Shown in pieces: positions 33,840-41,400 of a DNA stretch of 44,560 nt (within the stretch, counting starts at the first letter, position 1; each line of letters begins with the position of its first letter). The stretch covers positions 1 through 44,560 of the forward strand of contig JAFQEY010000048.1 in NCBI GenBank assembly GCA_017398765.1, read 5' to 3'. The translations under genes were made by a program, and so were the position numbers. The notes beneath the pieces are model-generated. The model ran no database searches. It worked only from the letters and a program-made list of their open reading frames with translations, and was not told the DNA's origin. The DNA is from Akkermansia sp. (lineage in GTDB: Bacteria; Verrucomicrobiota; Verrucomicrobiia; Verrucomicrobiales; Akkermansiaceae).

Positions 33840-35255
33840 TTATGCTTTGGTGAGTTTGTAACCATCCTTGCCGTCTTTCATGGCCCAGCCAAGCTCTGCG
33901 AGCTTGCCACGCAAGGCATCGGCGGTGGCCCAGTCCTTAGCCAGACGTGCAGCCCAGCGTTCATCTGCGATGGCCTTGATGTCGGCCGGTACTTCAATGT
34001 CTGCGTCAGGGTCAGGCAGTTGCAGCCCGAGAGCCTCCATGATGAAACGGAACGCTTTCCAGACTTCTCCTGCCGCTGCGGCATCCATTTCCGCAGGCTT
34101 GATACCCTTGATGGCACTGAACACATGACCGAGTGCCTCCGGCCCGTTCAGGTCATCCTCCAGACTGTTCCATGCGGGTTGGAACGCGCCGAGAGCAGGG
34201 GCTTTTTTCACTAAATCGCGGTAGGTGGGTTCCTTGGCGCCGCTGGCTTTAGCCAGCTCTTTGTCGAATCTCCCCAGCTTGTTGAGGGCGCTGGTAGCAT
34301 CCTTCATGCCGTTGAGGGTGAAGTTAAGCGGGCGGCGGTAGTAAGCACCGGCCAGCACGTAGCGCAGAGCGGCGGGGGTATAACCCATTTCCTGCAGCTG
34401 GTCAAGGGTGTACATGTTGCCCAGACTCTTGCTCATCTTGGCACCGTCCACCAGCAGGTGGGTCACGTGGAACCAATGGCGAGCAAACTCACCGCCGCAG
34501 GCACAGCGACTCTGGGCTATCTCATTCTCATGATGCGGGAATACCAGGTCTACACCGCCGGAGTGCAGGTCGAAGGTGTCGCCCAGATATTTGTGGCTCA
34601 TGGCAGAGCATTCCAAATGCCAGCCGGGACGCCCCTCTCCCCATGGAGACGGCCAGAAATTCGGCCCGTCCTCCGGGCGGCGGGCTTTCCACAGCACGAA
34701 GTCGGCCACGCTGTCCTTTTCGTATTCATCCGTATCTGCGCGGGTGTTGGCCGTCTTGCCGAGGTCAAGCTCCTGGCGGTCAAGGTGAGCCAGCCGTCCG
34801 TAGTCTGCGTATGAGGAAATACGGAAGTAGACAGACCCGTCTTCACTTTGGTAGGCATGGCCGCTATCCATCAGCTTCTGCACAATGTCGAGCTGTTCCT
34901 TGATGTGGCCCACCGCGCTGGGTTCCACGTGCGGGGGCAGGCAGTTGAGAGCCTTGCAGTCAGCATGGAACTTGGCTGTCCACTTGGCCGTATACTCACC
35001 AAGAGGCATGCCCTGAGCCTGCGAGTTGCGGATGGTCTTGTCATCCACGTCCGTCAGATTGCGCACATGCTTGGTTCGCAGGCCGCCCAGCTCCACCACG
35101 CGGCGGAATACGTCCTGCACCACAAAGGTGCGGAAATTGCCGATGTGTGCCGCCGCATACACCGTCGGGCCGCAACAGTAGAAGCGCAGCTGCTTGCCGT
35201 CTTCTGCCTGCACGGGCTTCAGAGCCCCCGACTGTGTATCATATAAGTTCAACAT
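33840..35255 (-). CDS. cysS: cysteinyl-tRNA synthetase
   Basis: CysS charges tRNA-Cys. From the ATG at 35255 it has 471 residues, the family length. It shows FYCCGPTVYAAAHIGNFRT (zinc Cys and the HIGH-type signature as HIGN), NLTDVDDKTI, the zinc region GWHLECSAMSHKYLG with HHENEIAQS, and the KMSKS loop GAKMSKSLGNMY. The longer frame to 35330 overlaps the promoter (-10 at 35266-35271), so it is rejected. It heads the cysS-queF-queC transcript. Confidence 0.97.
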   Translation of the reverse strand: MLNLYDTQSGALKPVQAEDGKQLRFYCCGPTVYAAAHIGNFRTFVVQDVFRRVVELGGLRTKHVRNLTDVDDKTIRNSQAQGMPLGEYTAKWTAKFHADCKALNCLPPHVEPSAVGHIKEQLDIVQKLMDSGHAYQSEDGSVYFRISSYADYGRLAHLDRQELDLGKTANTRADTDEYEKDSVADFVLWKARRPEDGPNFWPSPWGEGRPGWHLECSAMSHKYLGDTFDLHSGGVDLVFPHHENEIAQSRCACGGEFARHWFHVTHLLVDGAKMSKSLGNMYTLDQLQEMGYTPAALRYVLAGAYYRRPLNFTLNGMKDATSALNKLGRFDKELAKASGAKEPTYRDLVKKAPALGAFQPAWNSLEDDLNGPEALGHVFSAIKGIKPAEMDAAAAGEVWKAFRFIMEALGLQLPDPDADIEVPADIKAIADERWAARLAKDWATADALRGKLAELGWAMKDGKDGYKLTKA

Positions 35256-35265
35256 AACGCGCGGA

Positions 35266-35294
35266 AGTATACCGCGTTGCTTTCCCCATGTCAA
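35266..35294 (-). promoter_or_regulatory. promoter of cysS-queF-queC
   Basis: Minus strand TTGACA (35289-35294), a 17-base spacer and TATACT (35266-35271), close to a perfect consensus, only 10 bases before the ATG at 35255. Confidence 0.75.
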
Positions 35295-35426
35295 GGCAAT
35301 GCCGTGTGTTCTCCGCTTCTCGCTGCACAATTATTTTTATGAACGCAGCATCCGAAAAGACTTTGGAATATGGTGGCGAATACGTATCGTTGCTGCGTTT
35401 TTTCGCGGGTAAGAACCAAATTTTTG

Positions 35427-35455
35427 TTGACTATCTCGTACTGCCGCGTTAAACT
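35427..35455 (+). promoter_or_regulatory. gapA promoter
   Basis: TTGACT (35427-35432), a 17-base spacer and TAAACT (35450-35455), giving a leader of about 60 bases. An A/T-rich stretch (AAATTTTTG) just upstream may act as an UP element. Confidence 0.65.
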
Positions 35456-35520
35456 GAGCTTGCCTTGCCGGGCCGGGTGGCTTGGCGGGATTCAACTTAT
35501 AATCCATTTATCCTACTATT

Positions 35521-36528
35521 ATGGCTAAATACGCTATTAACGGTTTCGGCCGTATCGGTCGTAACGTGCTTCGCGCCATGTCCCAGGCCGAGCTCGAGAA
35601 GGTTGTTGCCATCCACGACCTTACCCCCATCGCCACTACGGCTCACCTTCTGAAGTATGACTCCACTCAGGGCAAGTTCCCGGGTACAGTTGAGATCGAC
35701 GGTGACAATCTGATTGTGAACGGTCACCCCATCAAGATTGTGGGCGGCATGCTGGGTCCGGATCAGCTTCCCTGGGCTGAGCTGGGTGTTGACGTTGTTC
35801 TTGAGTCCACCGGTCTCTTCACCGCTCGTGAGAAGGCTGAGGGTCACATCAAGGCCGGTGCCAAGAAGGTTCTTATCTCCGCTCCCGCCAAGAACCCCGA
35901 CCTGACTTTCTGCATCGGCATTAACGATGACGAGTACGATGCTGCCAAGCACAACATCGTTTCCAACGCTTCCTGCACCACAAACTGCCTTTCCCCGATG
36001 GTGAAGGTGCTCAACGAGAAGTGGGGCATTGAGAAGGGCATGATGAGCACGATCCACTCCTACACGAACGATCAGCGCATCCTTGACCTGCCGCACAGCG
36101 ATCCCCGCCGTATGCGCGCTGCCGCTATCAACATCATCCCCACCACCACCGGTGCTGCCAAGGCTATCGGTGAGGTGATTCCCCAGCTGAAGGGCCTGCT
36201 CAACGGTGCTTCCTTCCGCGTGCCCACCCCCACCGGTTCTCTGACCGACTTCGTGGCTGTCCTGAAGTCTGATGTGACCGTGGAGGAAGTGAACGCCGCC
36301 ATGAAGGAGGCTGCTGAGGGCCCGCTCAAGGGCATTCTCGAGTACTCCGAGGAGGCTCTCGTGCTCCAGGACATCGTGTCCAACCCCCACTCCTGCATCT
36401 TTGATGCCGGCTTCACCTATGTGGTAGGCGGCAACATGGTGAAGGTTTGCGGCTGGTATGACAACGAATGGGGTTACTCCAACCGCGCCGCTGAGGCTCT
36501 GAAGAAGCTTGGTGATTCCATCGCCTGA
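35521..36528 (+). CDS. gapA: glyceraldehyde-3-phosphate dehydrogenase
   Basis: A type I GAPDH of 335 residues. It has the NAD-binding start [17 protein letters not shown], the catalytic Cys in [12 protein letters not shown], the His region [10 protein letters not shown] and the C-terminal [14 protein letters not shown]. It oxidises glyceraldehyde-3-phosphate in glycolysis. Codon use is far more biased than in neighbouring genes: long runs of C-ending codons for Ile, Asn, Pro and Thr (such as the segment at 36130-36150) point to very high expression. It is monocistronic, with its own promoter and strong terminator. Confidence 0.98.
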   Translation: MAKYAINGFGRIGRNVLRAMSQAELEKVVAIHDLTPIATTAHLLKYDSTQGKFPGTVEIDGDNLIVNGHPIKIVGGMLGPDQLPWAELGVDVVLESTGLFTAREKAEGHIKAGAKKVLISAPAKNPDLTFCIGINDDEYDAAKHNIVSNASCTTNCLSPMVKVLNEKWGIEKGMMSTIHSYTNDQRILDLPHSDPRRMRAAAINIIPTTTGAAKAIGEVIPQLKGLLNGASFRVPTPTGSLTDFVAVLKSDVTVEEVNAAMKEAAEGPLKGILEYSEEALVLQDIVSNPHSCIFDAGFTYVVGGNMVKVCGWYDNEWGYSNRAAEALKKLGDSIA

Positions 36529-36563
36529 GTTTTATAGGGCTCTCTAGCAAGCCGAATTATTTT

Positions 36564-36601
36564 GCAGGCGGAACGTTTTATCGTTCCGCCTGCTTTTTTT
36601 T
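36564..36601 (+). terminator. gapA intrinsic terminator
   Basis: A perfect 12-bp stem GCAGGCGGAACG/CGTTCCGCCTGC (36564-36575 with 36582-36593), a 6-base loop and eight T (36594-36601). Confidence 0.95.
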
Positions 36602-36711
36602 GGGGGGGGTAGCTCCGGCATGCTGGGTAAGCGGGATAAAGTGGTGGGGAAACAGGGAATGCGCTGCCCGGTTGCAAGGGTGTGAGATTTTCCGGAAGAA
36701 GCCGGTATTGT

Positions 36712-37398
36712 TCAGGGGCAGGAGGGTTCCGCTTCCGCTACAGATTCTATAATCTGTTGTGCTTTTTCATCTCCGGCAAGGGCTGCATTGGCCAGCCAAC
36801 CGAGCATAAGAGCTTCATTTTTAGGGACACCTACTCCGGCGGCATAGCAGCTGCTCATCAGCATGCAGGCTTCCGCATTGCCCTGCATTGCCGCAAAGCG
36901 TAAGTAGCGCACCGCTTTTTCCGGACTGTTCGGCCCACCGAATCCTTTTAAACAGAGTTTGGCGCAAAGCAGCTGAGCCTCTGTGGAAGAACCTTCTGCA
37001 AGGGGTTGCAACCAGCGCACGGCTCCGGGCAGATTACTGGTGCGCGTTTCCATCTGCACCAGTGCCAGGCAGGCGTTGGGGTTGCCGTTTTCTGCGGCGC
37101 GGCGGTACCAGACTCGCGCGGCATCGGCAGATGCCGCCACGCCCAGCCCGCGTTCATGGCATAAAGCCAGAGCCGCCATAGCGCGGTTATCTCCTGCGTC
37201 TGCTGCCAGTTTCAGCCACGGTACGGCAGCAGCCGGTTTTTCCGGCATCCCTTTGGTTCCGGTGAGAATGCGGCGTCCCAACTCATACTGTGCTGCCGCA
37301 TGCCCCGCATCTGCCAGTTCTTTCAGTAGCGCATTATTGTAACAGCTTGTCAGTAAGAAGCTGATAAGCAATAGAAAGACTGAGTCAGCTATTTTCAT
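36712..37398 (-). CDS. Sel1-repeat lipoprotein
   Basis: A 228-residue protein. The N-terminus (MKIADSVFLLLISFLLTSCYNN) is a lipoprotein signal with the lipobox LTSC. Sel1-type repeats follow, for example AQYELGRRILTGTKGMPEKP, ALALCHERGLGVAASADAAR and LMSSCYAAGVGVPKNEALML, giving about five helical pairs. It is likely a membrane-anchored scaffold in the periplasm. The ATG at 37398 overlaps the uracil-DNA glycosylase stop (ATGA); the longer frame lacks the signal. No partner is evident. Confidence 0.85.
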   Translation of the reverse strand: MKIADSVFLLLISFLLTSCYNNALLKELADAGHAAAQYELGRRILTGTKGMPEKPAAAVPWLKLAADAGDNRAMAALALCHERGLGVAASADAARVWYRRAAENGNPNACLALVQMETRTSNLPGAVRWLQPLAEGSSTEAQLLCAKLCLKGFGGPNSPEKAVRYLRFAAMQGNAEACMLMSSCYAAGVGVPKNEALMLGWLANAALAGDEKAQQIIESVAEAEPSCP

Positions 37399-38192
37399 GA
37401 CGGCAAGAAGAAGTGTTGTTGACGCGCGGATACAGGCATTCCAAGCAAATGCATGGCTGCCAGCATATCTTCCCAAACACTGCGGCGTGCACTCAATGTT
37501 TCATTACGCAGAAGATAGCTTGGGTGGTAGGTTACGCGTACAGGAATTCCCTGACATTCCAGCCATCGTCCGCGCATGGCATGAACAGATGACTCAGTCC
37601 CCAGCAAGGCTTTGGCTGCGCTTCCTCCCAGACAAATGATGCACGCGGGTCGAATGGCTCGAATTTCCGCTAAAATGAGGGGGAGACAGGCGGCAATTTC
37701 CTCTGCAGAAGGAGGGCGGTTTGCCGTGCCCTGGTGAGCACCCATGTCCGGGCGGAATTTGCAGACGTTGGAAATGTAGACATCATCTCGTGCAAGCCCC
37801 ATGGCGGTGAGTATCTTATTGAGCAATTGTCCGGCTTTACCCACAAAAGGCTCACCAATCCGTTCCTCATCGAATCCCGGTGCTTCTCCTACCAACATAA
37901 GGCGAGCATGCGGGTTGCCGGTGGCAAAAACCATGGTGTCTCGCAAGGTTCCCAAACGGCGTGCCGGTTTCCATTTTGCAGCTCGGCTGCGGAGTAAAGC
38001 TAATTTGTCTTCCACGCTCATCGCATCTGCCGCAGCAGGTGGCGGCACCGGAGCGGAATCAGCCTTGCCGCGTGCCTGAAGCATCCAGTTGCGGAGTATC
38101 CTGCGCGCATCATCATCCACCGCGAGCCGCATTTGTCCGCCTTCCATGAGGTGGGTGAGACTTTGTACTGCCAGCTGTCGGATGGTAACCAC
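37395..38192 (-). CDS. family-4-like uracil-DNA glycosylase without the usual Fe-S cysteines
   Basis: A 265-residue glycosylase that removes uracil from DNA. Family 4 motifs are present: VGEAPGFDEE and GEPFVGKAGQLLNKIL, and later YHPSYLLRNE. The four cluster cysteines are mostly missing: the N-terminal Cys-x2-Cys is absent, and the usual KCRPP reads CKFRPD; only Cys of AACLPL is kept. A ~75-residue N-terminal extension precedes the core. The start is GTG at 38192, 6 bases after a TAACAT -10 box; an ATG at 38147 is the alternative. It shares a transcript with the Sel1 lipoprotein. Confidence 0.88.
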   Translation of the reverse strand: MVTIRQLAVQSLTHLMEGGQMRLAVDDDARRILRNWMLQARGKADSAPVPPPAAADAMSVEDKLALLRSRAAKWKPARRLGTLRDTMVFATGNPHARLMLVGEAPGFDEERIGEPFVGKAGQLLNKILTAMGLARDDVYISNVCKFRPDMGAHQGTANRPPSAEEIAACLPLILAEIRAIRPACIICLGGSAAKALLGTESSVHAMRGRWLECQGIPVRVTYHPSYLLRNETLSARRSVWEDMLAAMHLLGMPVSARQQHFFLPS

Positions 38193-38198
38193 GATGCC

Positions 38199-38227
38199 AT
38201 GTTACACCTGATGCGGCGAATTTGCAA
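38199..38227 (-). promoter_or_regulatory. promoter of the uracil-DNA glycosylase gene
   Basis: Minus strand TTGCAA (38222-38227), a 17-base spacer and TAACAT (38199-38204), 6 bases before the GTG. It matches the layout of the OYE promoter. Confidence 0.5.
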
Positions 38228-38347
38228 TCATGAAATGTCTCATACATACGCCAGTGAGCTGTTACGGCTGCACAGGTGGTCGCTTGTCCGTTTCGGGAAC
38301 CGAAAAACATAGGGCTCAGGGAGAGTATAATAGTTTGATTTGTTCGG

Positions 38348-38376
38348 TTGACGGGGCGTTTACATTGTTGTAAAAC
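38348..38376 (+). promoter_or_regulatory. candidate autotransporter promoter
   Basis: TTGACG (38348-38353), a 17-base spacer and TAAAAC (38371-38376), about 48 bases before the ATG. A perfect TATAAT lies further upstream at 38326-38331 but lacks a good -35. Confidence 0.45.
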
Positions 38377-38424
38377 AGCGGGGCACACAGCGTGCAAACT
38401 ACTCCCTGAATCATTTGTATCATT

Positions 38425-41400
38425 ATGAAATTGCATATACCCCGCCTACTCAGAGCAGCTCTTCTGGCTGCCATATCCGCTGCTTCAGCCGGTGCTGACA
38501 TCATTCCCTATTCCGGTACCATATATAGCTGGGAGGGAGCCAACAACAGCTTTCACCAGGGTTCACTCTATGTTACGACTCAGAATCCTGACGGAAGTTT
38601 CACTCCGCAAGCGGAGGCCTCCGGCAACTGGAGCCGTGATTTCTGCGCGGTTTCAACAGCCGGAGGAAATGATACAACTCTTGCCACGGCCAATACGCTG
38701 CGCTATGCCTCCGGGGCTGTGTTCCCGAGCATTTCTTTCACGTTCACCCCACTCACGGTGGCCGGATTTATCATTGAATCAGATACCGTAGTCAACCGTA
38801 TGTCGGGTGGAAACCGCGTGATTCGTTTCGGCAATTCTTCGGATGTGGCGGCTTACTCCACCATCAATTCCGATTTTACACTCTCTGGTGGTACATCCGT
38901 CACCTATCTGCGTGGTACGCAGCAATGGGAGATTGACGCAGGTAAAACATTTACGCTGGCGTCTCCCACTCAGATAGAAAGAAACCTGACCCTGGCCGGC
39001 GACGGCACGGTGAGCTTCACAAATGTCCTGTCGATTAACTCCGGGGCCTCTGCCACGCTTTCCGATACGGGAACGCTGCAAATTGCCAATGCCATTGTAA
39101 ACAATGGTACGCTGAATCTCGCCGGCTCAGTGGATTTGCAGGGCTTTGCCAATATTCCCGCCGCAACTGCTCCGTCTGCGGGGATAAATGGATTTGCCAC
39201 GCGCGCCGGATTCAGCGTAACGGTGGTGAGCGGTAATGGAGCCGTGACGGGAGCAGATTCTGTAACGTGGAAAGTTCAGGGCGATGAGGCGGAGGCATCT
39301 GCCGCCACCTTTGCCGACGGAGAATTGCAGGTTCAGGCCGGTTCCACGACTATCTACTATGTTCAGGCGGAGAATTCCTTGGTTGAGCGCAGTGATTCCT
39401 CGCTGCCCACGGCAAGCGGATTTGTGGTCACTTCTTCCGGTAATACGCTGACATTGAAATCTGTGGATAATCGTGACATGTACAATGGTGTCTCATTTTC
39501 ATCTGCGGGAAGCAATACTCTGGTAATTGACAGCGGCAGTGAGCTGAGCGGAGCCGTACTTTCCCGCGCTGGTGGCACGCTGAATGCCACCGTGAAGGGA
39601 ACATTCACGATAAGTGACACGGCGGTGCGCGTCAACGGCAGCATGAGTGTAGGGGCTGATGGTGAGCTATTGTTGCAGGTCGGGGATGCGTTGGGGTACC
39701 GCGGGGGCGGAGATTATACTGACTCTATCACGATGCAGGGAACGGCGGATGCCCCGGCTCTGATGAGTGTTTCCATGCGTCAGACCATGAGCACGCCTCT
39801 GGTGTTGAACGGCTATTCCACTGTCAGCAATGCTGCGGATGCCGTTACCGCAGGTGCCCAGATTGCCGGGCTGGAGGCATACGGGTATTCTATCACCGCC
39901 ACCGGAAAAGAGAATGTAATTGGGACACGATTATTGGGGCGCGGTGGTAGCAATGTGGAAATCAACGTGAGCGGGAGTGAGGATGAGCTGCTCATTTCCG
40001 GGGCTTTTTTGGTGCGTGACGGGCAGACGGATTCTCCCTACATCAAGACCGGCGAGGGGACGCTGCAGCTGAGCAGTGCGGAAAATGTGTTCAGTCGTCT
40101 CTACGAACACCGAAACGGTACAACGCTCATCAGCGGTCAGACCGTCATGCAGCAGGGGTTCTCCCTGGAAAACGGTACGCTACGGGTGGCGGAAAACGGA
40201 CAATTGACCTCTTCTGTGGGCGTTTCAACTGTCGGTAATCTTGAGGTGAACGGCTTGCTGACGCTTGCCGGCGGTGCTTCCGATTTGGCTCAACTGAGTG
40301 GCAGCGGCCTGTTGGATGCCTCCGGCAATGAGGTCAGTATTCAGAACTCGGCAGAAATTGGGGCTGTACTTGCAGATTCGGTTACGATGACCGGGGCGGA
40401 CGGAAACCGCAATCTGACGCTCACCTCAGCGGACATGAACTCTGTGATAGGTACATTGTCCGGGGTGGAGACGCTGACGCTCGGCCCGTCTGCTGCACTG
40501 AACGTGACCGACTCGCTGACCGTGAAGCAGATTGAGCTGAAAGTGGCCTCGATCACACCGTTACTGACGGTCGGAACGCTCAATCCCGCCTCCGGCAGAC
40601 AGGTTGGCATCAACGCCGTTGCGGAGGATGCCGTGCTGCTGGGGATGGGGAATGGGGATACGCTTACTCTCGCCACGGTAAACGCTAATAATGCGGATTT
40701 AGTTTTATCAGTCAACGGGACGGATTCTTATGATCTGACAAATAGTTCAGGCTATACATTTACCTATGCGTTAGTGGAAAACGGCACTCGCGGGGTAGAT
40801 GTTGTCCTGACAGCCTCACGCAAAGCACTTGGCTGGATTGGTGAAACAGGGGATGTCTGGTCAGATAATTCCGCTGCCGAATGGGTGGGTACACCTCCTT
40901 CCGCCACATCTCCTGCACGATTTTTCGGAGATGGAATCGGGGCCGTTCAGGTGGACTCCGCCGGGGTCAGGGCGCAGCAGGTTCTTGTATCTGCCGATGC
41001 TCCGACAGATGCCTACACCTTCCGTGGCGGTGCTGTCAGGACTGCTGTGCTGGCGGTCAGTGAGGGGTCTCTGACCATTGACAACGCCGTAGAAGTGCGG
41101 CAGGATACCGGCTTTGCCGGAGATTCCGGATTGGTGGTAGTGGGTGACAGCGGCTCGCTGAGCATTTCTGTCGGGGGCAGTCTGTTGGCTGAGGCGGAGT
41201 TGCAGGTGCAGGGCAAGGGAAAACTTACCAATGCCGGAGCACTGACCGCGGCTGTTCTGCATGCCCCGAAAGCGGTCGTAATCAATTCCGGCACGCTCAC
41301 GGTGGCTTCCGGTGATATCTCAGGGCTGACCGGCGGCAAGCTGGAGATTGAAGATGTGGCATCTGCCACGGCCGGAACGCTTACGCTGCAATCGGATGTT

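Noticed and set aside
33418..35300. preQ1 riboswitch ahead of queF/queC
   Set aside because: The genes follow cysS with 8 bases or an overlap, and the cysS leader is only a few bases, so there is no room for an aptamer.
35497..36390. 297-codon minus-strand frame opposite gapA
   Set aside because: Shadow caused by the biased codons of gapA; no domain seen.
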